Shown here one piece after another: positions 6,918-14,024 of a stretch of 25,193 nt of DNA (positions are counted from its first letter, which is position 1; every line of letters starts with the position of its first letter). The position numbers and the translations under genes are program-made. The DNA comes from Candidatus Pelearchaeum sp. (lineage in GTDB: Archaea; Thermoproteota; Nitrososphaeria_A; Caldarchaeales; Caldarchaeaceae), in NCBI GenBank assembly GCA_015520425.1, contig WAQC01000095.1, forward strand, positions 1 through 25,193. Reading direction: 5' to 3'. The notes under the pieces were generated by a model. That model did no database searches. It saw only the letters and a list, made by a program, of their open reading frames with translations, and was not told the origin of the DNA.

Positions 6918-7328
6918 TTATATGTAGCCCATTACGCCTAGTGAGGGGAATCTATTCAGGAATTCTGCGACGAGTATTTTGTATGTGTATGGTTTTCCGC
7001 TTGTTTTGGGTAGTTCGGCCAGTCCCATGATTATTCTGAAGGCTTCAGCTTCGGAGCCGCGTTCTCTTATTATGTAGAATGGTTCTTCTGATTCGTGGTT
7101 TTTTACGAAGACGAATGGTAGGTAGAGACGCTCTGCTACTGTCGCGGGTAGCATTTCCTTGATTTGTTGTAGTTCTTTCTTGTTGAAGAAGTGTTTCCAT
7201 CCTCCGACTGTTTCTACGTATGGCTCGTCCATCTCTAGGAGGCGTGAGAGCCGTTCAACCCGTCTAGGCAGGGCATCGTTAATATGCCTGAGGGTGTGAG
7301 ACAGCCACTCATCAACGGATGACGACAA
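6918..7328 (-). CDS. UPF0216 (DUF61) family protein
   Basis: From the TTG at 7328 the product has 136 aa, which fits the archaeal UPF0216/DUF61 family of unknown function. Recognisable features are the start VDEWLSHTLRHINDALPRR, then a charged loop, then FFNKKELQQIKEMLP, followed by a strand-rich part (LYLPFVFVKN) and a basic C-terminal helix. The open frame continues upstream to 7505, but that stretch runs antisense through the divergent Nudix gene and adds 59 residues without family likeness. The first allowed start codon inside the family region is TTG at 7328, with AGGTGGA about 9 nt upstream. The stop lies 2 bp from the 3' end of tRNA-Ile. Confidence 0.75.
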   Translation of the reverse strand: MSSSVDEWLSHTLRHINDALPRRVERLSRLLEMDEPYVETVGGWKHFFNKKELQQIKEMLPATVAERLYLPFVFVKNHESEEPFYIIRERGSEAEAFRIIMGLAELPKTSGKPYTYKILVAEFLNRFPSLGVMGYI

Positions 7329-7370
7329 CCCCGTACTCCACCTGTCTAGATATGGATAAGAGTTGGTTAT

Positions 7371-7931
7371 ATGGATTGGGCTGTTATGGATAAGCCTGAG
7401 GAGACCGTATCTTCCGAGGTCATATTCCGCGGTAGGGTGTTTAGCGTTGTCCGCGACAGAGTGCGCCACGGCTCTCGCGAGTATGTTAGGGAGGTTGTAG
7501 TTCACCCAGGGGCTGTCGCCATTATAGCGATGACCAGCGCTCGCGAGATTCTCCTAGTCAAGCAGTTCAGATACCCCGCGGGGAGATACCTAGTTGAGAT
7601 TCCCGCAGGAACCCTAGAGGAAGGAGAATCCCCAGAAAGCTGTGCTGTGAGGGAGCTTGAGGAGGAAACAGGCTATAGGGCTTGTAGGATTGAGAAGATT
7701 ACAGAGTTCTTTCTAGCCCCTGGCTATAGCACCGAGATAATCCATCTTTTCATGGCATATGAGCTTGAGCGCTCAACAGCCAATCCCGACGTTGACGAGC
7801 ATATAACCCTGCTAAAGGTTAGAGCAGAGGAGGCGTTGGCGATGATTGATAAGGGGGAGATAATTGATGCGAAAACAATAGCGGCTCTTCTCTACTTAAA
7901 ACAAAAACGTCCAGAAGTGTTTAATGTTTGA
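7371..7931 (+). CDS. Nudix hydrolase, ADP-ribose pyrophosphatase type
   Basis: A 186-aa Nudix hydrolase. The Nudix box is complete at residues 80-102 (G80, E86, R94-E95, E98-E99, G101), the Mg-binding helix that cleaves X-linked nucleoside diphosphates. The flanking sequence (ILLVKQFRYPAGRYLVEIPAGTLEEG, and APGYSTEIIHLFMA after the box) is that of the ADP-ribose pyrophosphatase (NudF/YqiE) subgroup, including the Pro about 16 residues after the box. The likely substrate is ADP-ribose or a related sugar nucleotide. Start at ATG 7371 or 7386, both free of family sequence. It is divergent from UPF0216 (42 bp apart) and its last 11 bases overlap the convergent thiL end. Confidence 0.88.
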   Translation: MDWAVMDKPEETVSSEVIFRGRVFSVVRDRVRHGSREYVREVVVHPGAVAIIAMTSAREILLVKQFRYPAGRYLVEIPAGTLEEGESPESCAVRELEEETGYRACRIEKITEFFLAPGYSTEIIHLFMAYELERSTANPDVDEHITLLKVRAEEALAMIDKGEIIDAKTIAALLYLKQKRPEVFNV

Positions 7932-8910
7932 AGTGTTCCCAACCCCCCGCTCTTACATCATGCCACTTTCCTCCATAATATGCCCTAATCACACCCGCAT
8001 TATCTACTACGCGGCCTAGTATTATTAGACGAGCCCCTATAGCAGTCAAACGTCTGTTGAGCATGTCAATACCGTCTTGCCTAACTGTGAAGACCAGCTC
8101 ATACTCCTCCCCTCCGTATAGTGCTAGGTTTAGGGGGTCTAGCCCATTATCGGCTGCGTATCTCTCAGCAGCTTCGCTTATTGGGATGCTGTCTATCTCA
8201 AAACCAACCCCGCTGGCGTTGGCGAGCTGTATTAGAGACCTTGCCAAACCATCGCTGGAGTCTATGCATGACGAGACAACACCAGACCTTGCCAGCTCGC
8301 GGCCTTCCCTGAGGCGCGCACGCGGGTTCAGCACACTCTCAACAAGCCCATAATTCTCCTGTATGTTGTTGAGGAGGGCGTGAAGACCTGCTGCTGTTTC
8401 TCCAAACACGCCAGTAGTAGCCAGTATATCTCCTGGCCTAGCTCCTGAGCGCGGTATGAGACCATTATCAGCTCTTCCTACACCAGCCACAGATATTACC
8501 ACGCTATCGCACTGATTCGTGTCTCCGCCCACTATGCTTGCCCCATACTCCCTACAAGCATTCTCCATACCCTGCCAGAGTTCTTCAAACTCCCGAATCA
8601 ACATACTAGACTTGAGACCTAGGCTTGTGAGCATGTAGAGCGGTTCTGCGCCTTTGGCGGCTAGGTCGCTTACTACAGACACAATAGCCTTACGCCCCGC
8701 CTGCTCCCATGACATTCCTGGAGGGATGTCAGTATCCTCCACAAGCATATCCGTTGAAATCACCAGTACGCCGCTATACCTAAACGCTGTAGCATCATCA
8801 CCCTTGTCCAGCAAGGGAGAATATGGAGCGCCTAGCCTACGCTGGATGTATGCTAATACCCAGTCCTCACCCACATCCCTGAGCGTGGATGAGCCCTCGC
8901 CTATGGACAT
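7921..8910 (-). CDS. thiL: Thiamine-monophosphate kinase ThiL
   Basis: A 329-aa member of the AIR-synthase/PurM-like ATPase fold, closest to ThiL, which phosphorylates thiamine monophosphate to thiamine diphosphate. Seen in order are the GDDA motif (37-40), the metal-binding STDMLVEDTD segment (52-61), SDLAAKGAEPLYML (81-94), GGDTNQCD in the central region, then the DSSDGLARSL motif and GGEEYELVF near the C terminus, all usual for ThiL. It lies 26 bp after the glycosyltransferase gene on the same strand and is probably cotranscribed, though the functions are unrelated. Its 3' end overlaps the Nudix gene by 11 bp. HypE or SelD relatives share the fold, but the motifs fit ThiL better. Confidence 0.9.
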   Translation of the reverse strand: MSIGEGSSTLRDVGEDWVLAYIQRRLGAPYSPLLDKGDDATAFRYSGVLVISTDMLVEDTDIPPGMSWEQAGRKAIVSVVSDLAAKGAEPLYMLTSLGLKSSMLIREFEELWQGMENACREYGASIVGGDTNQCDSVVISVAGVGRADNGLIPRSGARPGDILATTGVFGETAAGLHALLNNIQENYGLVESVLNPRARLREGRELARSGVVSSCIDSSDGLARSLIQLANASGVGFEIDSIPISEAAERYAADNGLDPLNLALYGGEEYELVFTVRQDGIDMLNRRLTAIGARLIILGRVVDNAGVIRAYYGGKWHDVRAGGWEHFKH

Positions 8911-8936
8911 CCATTTTTAGCGCATATCCTTATGAT

Positions 8937-9671
8937 TTAGTCCTTCCCCACCAGTCGTTTAGCTAGTGTTTTCAAACACCATTTGAAAAATCGCCAATAC
9001 TCGCCCAAACTCAGCTTGGATTGGCCTACTCTCCTCTCCCTGAAAATCAGCGGAACCTCAGCAAACGACGCACCCACCTGCTTGAGTTTATAGAGCATCT
9101 GAACCTGGAAAACATAGCCTTGCTCTACATCATCCATACGCGTCATGGATAGAGTGGATGCGCGATAAACCCTATAACCCGAAGTAAGGTCTCGCGCATT
9201 AACGCCAGTAGCTATACGTGCTATGATATTAGCGCCCTTGCTCACTATTTTTCTATAAAGACCAGCCGACCATCTTCCGCCTTTAATGTATCTGGATGCT
9301 ATAGCAACATCTTTCCCCATTTTTATTTCGCTTAGTAGCGAGGGTATGAGATTGGGCTCATGGGAGCCGTCTGCATCCATAACTCCGATAGCATCAACAT
9401 TAAGGTTGTTAATGACGAAGGTAAAGCCCTCGCGATAGGCCGAGCCGAGGCCCATCTTACGTCCCCGATTTATAACATGAACCCTAACATCATGCTCCGC
9501 GAGCCTCTTAGCTATCTCCGCAGTACCATCAGGGCTTCCATCATCAACTATGACCACATATCCATTTATCTTGTTGGAGTCAAAAACCTCAAGAATGGAG
9601 CGGATTATATTCTCTATATTTCCAGCCTCATTATATGTTGGAATGACTACAGCTACCGAAGGCCAAGCCAT
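8937..9671 (-). CDS. Dolichyl-phosphate mannose synthase-like glycosyltransferase (GT2)
   Basis: A 244-aa GT-A fold family 2 glycosyltransferase of the DPM1 type, which transfers mannose or glucose from a nucleotide sugar to dolichyl phosphate on the cytoplasmic face of the membrane. Evidence is the N-terminal VAVVIPTYNEAGNIENII, the nucleotide-binding DDGSPDGT (43-50), the metal-binding MDADGSHEP (98-106), and the DPM-type segment GYRVYRAS near residue 165. Unlike bacterial or fused archaeal forms it has no C-terminal transmembrane domain, only an aromatic, basic amphipathic tail (EYWRFFKWCLKTLAKRL) that may touch the membrane. It would feed N-glycosylation of surface proteins. It is divergent from the PRTase-guaA operon, with a TATA-like ATTTTTAGC at about 9701-9709 on its strand. 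Confidence 0.88.
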   Translation of the reverse strand: MAWPSVAVVIPTYNEAGNIENIIRSILEVFDSNKINGYVVIVDDGSPDGTAEIAKRLAEHDVRVHVINRGRKMGLGSAYREGFTFVINNLNVDAIGVMDADGSHEPNLIPSLLSEIKMGKDVAIASRYIKGGRWSAGLYRKIVSKGANIIARIATGVNARDLTSGYRVYRASTLSMTRMDDVEQGYVFQVQMLYKLKQVGASFAEVPLIFRERRVGQSKLSLGEYWRFFKWCLKTLAKRLVGKD

Positions 9672-9739
9672 GACCAGCGCTTTTATGTACGGGTATAGAA
9701 GCTAAAAATGTTGAGTAGCAGAGACAAGGTGCTACAACA

Positions 9740-9747
9740 TTTAAATA
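9740..9747 (+). promoter_or_regulatory. TATA box for leaderless PRTase-guaA operon
   Basis: TTTAAATA is centred near 9743.5. The usual 26-27 nt archaeal spacing puts transcription start at the ATG at 9770. No Shine-Dalgarno precedes that ATG, which fits a leaderless mRNA. Confidence 0.6.
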
Positions 9748-9769
9748 AACATGCTGAAAGACCCCCAAT

Positions 9770-10408
9770 ATGGAGAGGCTTACAGAAACAGCGCCGCTGG
9801 CCGAGGCGATAGAGAACCTTAGGCAGGGAAATGGTGTTAGGATAATACAACGCGGCAATCATAGGATTCTCAGGATAGAATGGCTCAACCTCTTCAACAC
9901 GCCACAACTTCTTAACGCGCTCTCCGAGATAATAGCAAACGAATGCCGCATACATGGCTACAAGCCAGACGCTGTTGCCTCTATAGAAACGTCAGGCGCC
10001 AAGTATGGTGTAGCTGTCTCGCTCAAAATGGGGATACCATACTTCTCCATACATAAAGTTGAGAAAATAATATTTCTAGAAACAATATGTGCCGAAAGTA
10101 AATCAATAACCGAGGACCGCGCGGTTCAGCTTTTTATAGATAAGCCAGTAGTCTCCAAATTCAGCAGAATCCTCTTGGTGGATGATATTAGGAGAACCTC
10201 CAACACCATTGATAATGCTGTTAATCTATTGCGTAAGAGCGGCTGTGAGGTAGAGGCCTGCTTCACTATACTTGATTTTAGATTTGCTGGTCATCCCCTT
10301 CCAGAAACGCTTCCCCCATCGCGTTATCATCCGCTAATCATAATATCGGAAGTAAGCGATGATGGCCGCTGCGTTGTGGAGCTTGGTGAGGCTCTGAAGT
10401 ATCTTTAG
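9770..10408 (+). CDS. Purine-type phosphoribosyltransferase
   Basis: A 212-aa type I phosphoribosyltransferase. The PRPP loop ILLVDDIRRTSNT (about 134-146) has the acidic pair D138-D139. The upstream SIETSGAKYGVAVSLKMGIPY (about 71-91) corresponds to the APRT/XPRT segment that carries the cis-peptide. It should transfer ribose phosphate from PRPP to a purine base. Adenine, hypoxanthine or xanthine/guanine cannot be chosen from sequence alone, but the gene is 17 bp before guaA and cotranscribed, so a hypoxanthine/xanthine salvage role feeding GMP synthesis is reasonable. The canonical TG after the acidic pair is TS here, a small departure. It is intact, unlike the PRTase-like domain in the regulator at 1780-2508. 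Confidence 0.82.
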   Translation: MERLTETAPLAEAIENLRQGNGVRIIQRGNHRILRIEWLNLFNTPQLLNALSEIIANECRIHGYKPDAVASIETSGAKYGVAVSLKMGIPYFSIHKVEKIIFLETICAESKSITEDRAVQLFIDKPVVSKFSRILLVDDIRRTSNTIDNAVNLLRKSGCEVEACFTILDFRFAGHPLPETLPPSRYHPLIIISEVSDDGRCVVELGEALKYL

Positions 10409-10425
10409 AAGCATGCAAGGAAGCC

Positions 10426-11970
10426 ATGAATGCTGGAGAGGATAAGATAGTAGTTATTGATTTTGGCGGCCAGTATGCGCATCTGATTAGCAGACGAATA
10501 CGCGAGCTTGGAGTGAAGGCTGTAGTAGTTCCATACAGCGATGTTGAGGCGAGCGATGAGATACGCGGAGCCAAGGGATTCATACTCTCAGGAGGCCCTG
10601 CAAGCGTTTATGGGGATGGAAGCCCGCGTATAGACTTGAAAAAGCTTGGAGAAAAGCCAATACTCGGCATATGCTATGGCCTCCAGCTAATAGCGCACCA
10701 ACTCGGCGGCAGGGTTGAGAAAGCCACACAACGCGAGTATGGCAGAACACCAATCCAAATAGTTAATGACTCGCCATTGTTTCAAAACCTTCCAACCAGC
10801 TTTGAGGTATGGATGAGCCATTCTGACAAGATATCAGCATTACCTTCCTCGTTTAGGCAGATAGCCCAGACAGAATACTCGCAGTATGCTGCTATACAAG
10901 ATGAGAACGCCAGAATATTCGGCGTTCAGTTCCATCCAGAGGTGTCGCACACTCAGCACGGCAAGGAAATCTTGGGGAACTTCATATTTCATATATGTGG
11001 GTGTGGCAAAAGCTGGAGCATAGAGGACTATGCCGAGAAGGTGGTTTCTGATATTTCTAGAGAGGTTGGAGACGGCCGCGTTCTATGCGCGCTGAGCGGC
11101 GGGGTTGATTCAACAGTAACAGCAGTACTAGTGAAGAAGGCGGTAGGCGATAGGCTTACATGCGTATTTGTCAATCATGGGCTTCTCAGAAAGGGCGAAG
11201 CGGAGCAGGTTCTTAAGATATATCGCGACCAACTAAAGCTCCCAAACCTGAAATACGTAGATGCCTCCGAGAGATTCTTATCAAAGCTTAAGGGGGTTAA
11301 AGACCCTGAGGAGAAGAGGAAGATAATAGGCCGAGAGTTTACGGCGGTCTTTGAGGAGATAAACAGCCAATACGGGCCCTTTGATTATCTAGCGCAGGGC
11401 ACGTTATACCCTGATGTTATTGAGAGCGGTGTCTCGCGGGCTTCTGCGTCAAGGATAAAGTCGCATCACAACGTTGGAGGCCTGCCTCCTAACCTAAGAT
11501 TCAAGCTGATAGAACCTTTGCGCGAGCTCTACAAAGACGAGGTACGACAGCTGGCAACTATACTAGGTGTGCCAGATAGGATAGCTAAACGCCACCCATT
11601 CCCAGGCCCTGGCCTGGCTGTGAGGATAATAGGCGAGGTAACGGAGGAGAAGCTCCGTATATGCAGAGAGGCGAGTAGCATAGTTGAGGAAGAGCTGGAG
11701 CGCGAGGGGCTTCTTGACAAGATATGGCAGGCATTCGCCGTAGTAGGCGATGACATGGCCACGGGGGTTAAGGGGGACGAGAGAAGCTACGGCCACATAG
11801 TAATCGTAAGAGCAGTAGTCTCCGAAGACGCAATGACAGCAGACTGGGCAAGACTCCCCCACAGCCTTCTAGACAGAATATCAAGAAGAATAACCAACGA
11901 AGTGGAAGGAGTAACATGGGTTGCATATGCTATATCCAGCAAGCCACCATCCACAATAGAGCCGCAGTAA
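10426..11970 (+). CDS. guaA: GMP synthase (glutamine-hydrolysing), single chain
   Basis: A 514-aa GMP synthase, converting XMP, ATP and glutamine to GMP. The class I glutamine amidotransferase half has the nucleophile in GICYGLQL (C83) and the partners H170 and E172 in FHPEVSH. The ATP-pyrophosphatase half has the P-loop SGGVDS (224-229), then the XMP-binding dimerisation domain (HPFPGPGLAVRI). The C terminus ends in KPPSTIEPQ where most homologues end in IEWE. Both halves are fused, as in bacteria and many Crenarchaeota, and unlike the two separate subunits of most Euryarchaeota. It is the second gene of a leaderless operon after a purine PRTase, linking base salvage and GMP formation. Confidence 0.95.
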   Translation: MNAGEDKIVVIDFGGQYAHLISRRIRELGVKAVVVPYSDVEASDEIRGAKGFILSGGPASVYGDGSPRIDLKKLGEKPILGICYGLQLIAHQLGGRVEKATQREYGRTPIQIVNDSPLFQNLPTSFEVWMSHSDKISALPSSFRQIAQTEYSQYAAIQDENARIFGVQFHPEVSHTQHGKEILGNFIFHICGCGKSWSIEDYAEKVVSDISREVGDGRVLCALSGGVDSTVTAVLVKKAVGDRLTCVFVNHGLLRKGEAEQVLKIYRDQLKLPNLKYVDASERFLSKLKGVKDPEEKRKIIGREFTAVFEEINSQYGPFDYLAQGTLYPDVIESGVSRASASRIKSHHNVGGLPPNLRFKLIEPLRELYKDEVRQLATILGVPDRIAKRHPFPGPGLAVRIIGEVTEEKLRICREASSIVEEELEREGLLDKIWQAFAVVGDDMATGVKGDERSYGHIVIVRAVVSEDAMTADWARLPHSLLDRISRRITNEVEGVTWVAYAISSKPPSTIEPQ

Positions 11971-12010
11971 AGAAACGTCTAAAAACAACCACAACAAACC
12001 GCAAATCAGA

Positions 12011-12084
12011 GCCCTGGTAGCTCAGTCGGGTAGAGCGGCCGCCTTGTAAGCGGCAGGTCGAGGGTTCAAAGCCCTCCCAGGGCT
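12011..12084 (+). tRNA. tRNA-Thr (anticodon TGT)
   Basis: A complete 74-nt cloverleaf. Acceptor GCCCTGG pairs with CCAGGGC (12077-12083). The discriminator is T at 12084, as is usual for archaeal tRNA-Thr. The D arm is GCTC/GAGC. The anticodon stem GCCGC/GCGGC encloses CTTGTAA, giving anticodon TGT. The T arm GAGGG/CCCTC encloses TTCAAAG. There is no intron and no CCA. It lies 40 bp after guaA, and a TCTAAAAACA at 11977-11986 could be its own TATA box. The stop of the convergent ClC gene begins 8 bases past its end. Confidence 0.96.
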
Positions 12085-12091
12085 TACAACA

Positions 12092-13816
12092 TTACTCTAT
12101 AATCCTACCCGTAGCAATCTCAAAGGCTCTTAGAATGTCTTTCTTTGAGATTATTCCGACTATGCGCTGGGGGTTGTTTCTATCCACCACTGGAAGTCTC
12201 CCTACGTTGTGTTTGTACATTTTATCTAGGGCTTCGCGCATGGTTTCGTCTGGATACGCTACTACGAGGTTTTTGCTCGCTATCTCTATTACCCTAGTCT
12301 CGCCGCGCTTCTCGTTTGGCACTTTTTGAACGTCGCTTAACGTTACTATGCCCACGAGCTTGTCTTTTTCCACTATCGGGTACCCCATATGGCCGTATTC
12401 TTCAAACATGATTTCAAGAGCTGCTACGGGCATGTCAGAAGGCACCGTTACTACGTTGCGTGTCATTACTTCTTCTACTGTTATTACGTCTAGTGCGTAT
12501 GGTCTTCCCATTCTGAGCTTTACGCCTCTCCTTTCTAGTTTTATCGTGTAGATTGATGAGCCTTTGAGGAATATCCAGGCTACGAAGAAGCTTGAGACAG
12601 AGGAGGCCATTAGTGGCGGTATTAGTGCGTAGTCGCCTGACATCTCGGGTATCATTACTATGACGTTAAGTGGGGCTTGTGCTGCTCCAGCGAATAGCGC
12701 TCCCATGCCAGCTAGTGTGTATGTGAATGGATGGCTCACAAGGTTTGGAAATGCCGCCTGGAATAGTATTCCTGTGGCTGTTCCGAACATGGAGCCTATG
12801 TATAGGCTTGGGGCGAATATTCCCCCGCTTCCTCCAGAGCCTATCGTAAATGATGTGGCCAGAATCTTCAACATTCCCAGGGTTAGGACTAGCATGAGCG
12901 TTAGCTCTCCTGCGAGTACCATGTTAATCCCCTCATAGCCCACGCCACCTATGCCGAATTGTGGGAAGAGCATTAGCAGTACTCCAGTTGCTAGACCGCC
13001 CAGCACAGGTTTGTATCTGTCGGGAATACGTAGCCTGGCGAAAACTTCCTCAAAGGCATAGAATACTTTAACCCATACTACCGCGAGGAGCCCGAATATT
13101 ATTCCCAGCAGTATGTAGAGTAGCAACTCCTGTGGGTTCCAGGTTGTTATTATTGGAGCATTGAACGCTGGCCTCTGTCCTAAGACTGAGGCTGCTGTTG
13201 CCGCTCCTATGACTGAGGCGAGGATTACTGCTGTGGCGTTGAAGATGCTTATGCCGCGTAGGAGTACCTCCATCCCGAAGATGGCGCCGCCCAGCGGGGC
13301 GTTGAATGTCCCAGCTATTCCCGCTGAGAGGCCGCATACGACTAGTAAGCGCGTGTCGTTGGGGCTTAGCTTGAATATCTGCGCAAGTAGCGAGCCTATT
13401 GAAGCACCTATCTGCGCTATCGGCCCTTCCCTACCAGCGCTGCCGCCAGAGCCTATGGTTATGGACGAGACGATTATCTTCATAAACGCTACACGCTTCC
13501 TTATCCTTCCCCCTCTCAGCGCGACAGCTTCCATAACTTCTGGTACTCCATGCCCTTTTGTTTCTGGCGCATATTTCATCACAATTGAGCCTACTATGAG
13601 GCCACCTAAAGCGGGGAGAAATATCATACCAGCGTTATAGCCCGCAATATCAAACGAAATTAGGGGAAGTACGGTGTCAAAAAATAGTCTATTGTTTAGC
13701 GATACCATCTGGCGGAAGATTATCGCGCCTAACCCTCCAGCTAATCCCGCTAAAGCGCCTAAAATATCCAGAACTATTAGCCGTTTTGTGTATTCTGGTA
13801 ATTTTAATGCAACCAT
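12092..13816 (-). CDS. ClC chloride channel/transporter with C-terminal CBS pair
   Basis: A 574-aa ClC family protein. The membrane part spans about residues 15-425 and shows the three anion-site motifs: GHGVPE (88-93), GSGGSAGREGP (122-132, with the gating glutamate E130) and GSGGSGGIFAP (326-336). It also has the pore tyrosine Y396 in EMSGDYALIP. A tandem CBS pair fills about 445-568 and usually binds adenine nucleotides or senses ionic state. The position matching the internal proton glutamate of E. coli ClC-ec1 (E203) is valine V184 (FNAPLGGAIFGMEVL). Valine there is typical of ClC channels rather than Cl-/H+ exchangers, though some exchangers lack the glutamate. It is not of the fluoride type, which departs from GREGP. 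Two inverted repeats lie upstream of the start. Confidence 0.92.
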   Translation of the reverse strand: MVALKLPEYTKRLIVLDILGALAGLAGGLGAIIFRQMVSLNNRLFFDTVLPLISFDIAGYNAGMIFLPALGGLIVGSIVMKYAPETKGHGVPEVMEAVALRGGRIRKRVAFMKIIVSSITIGSGGSAGREGPIAQIGASIGSLLAQIFKLSPNDTRLLVVCGLSAGIAGTFNAPLGGAIFGMEVLLRGISIFNATAVILASVIGAATAASVLGQRPAFNAPIITTWNPQELLLYILLGIIFGLLAVVWVKVFYAFEEVFARLRIPDRYKPVLGGLATGVLLMLFPQFGIGGVGYEGINMVLAGELTLMLVLTLGMLKILATSFTIGSGGSGGIFAPSLYIGSMFGTATGILFQAAFPNLVSHPFTYTLAGMGALFAGAAQAPLNVIVMIPEMSGDYALIPPLMASSVSSFFVAWIFLKGSSIYTIKLERRGVKLRMGRPYALDVITVEEVMTRNVVTVPSDMPVAALEIMFEEYGHMGYPIVEKDKLVGIVTLSDVQKVPNEKRGETRVIEIASKNLVVAYPDETMREALDKMYKHNVGRLPVVDRNNPQRIVGIISKKDILRAFEIATGRIIE

Positions 13817-13828
13817 TTACGCAGCCCT

Positions 13829-13849
13829 CCTAACCCTATTAGGCTTAGG
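13829..13849. repeat. Imperfect 21-nt inverted repeat upstream of ClC gene
   Basis: CCTAA-C-CCTA-T-TAGG-C-TTAGG: nine pairs per arm with one C/C mismatch, only 13 bp before the ClC start at 13816. Placement is in the 5' untranslated region or at the promoter, so it could act as an operator or form an RNA hairpin. Confidence 0.45.
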
Positions 13850-13857
13850 TTTGTTGA

Positions 13858-13874
13858 GGGGATAGATAATCCCC
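13858..13874. repeat. Perfect inverted repeat in ClC leader region
   Basis: GGGGAT, loop AGATA, ATCCCC: a 6-bp perfect stem 42-58 bp before the ClC start. On the minus strand it falls near the transcription start predicted from a TATA-like element at about 13886-13893. It may be a repressor site or leader hairpin. It lacks the conserved loop sequences of a fluoride riboswitch. Confidence 0.4.
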
Positions 13875-14024
13875 CAATTTTTTGGATAATACTTGATTAA
13901 CTGAGAGTGCTAATTGTTGCTTGCCATCTTATTCGTTGAAAATCCACCATTTAAGTCTTGATTTTCTTGGCTTGATTATTTTTATCATGAGAAATCAGCA
14001 TTTATTTCTAGCTGGTTGAAGCGT

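Noticed and set aside
7329..7505. N-terminal extension of the UPF0216 gene
   Set aside because: It overlaps the divergent Nudix coding region in antisense and has no likeness to the family; the TTG at 7328 with an RBS fits better.
12011..12084. Integrated element using tRNA-Thr (or the other tRNAs) as attachment site
   Set aside because: No integrase and no repeated tRNA 3' end were seen in the window, and the neighbours are ordinary chromosomal genes.
13858..13874. Fluoride riboswitch upstream of the ClC gene
   Set aside because: The stem-loop is simple, and the conserved GAUG and pseudoknot segments of the fluoride aptamer are absent. The ClC has the chloride-type GREGP motif, not that of a fluoride exporter.
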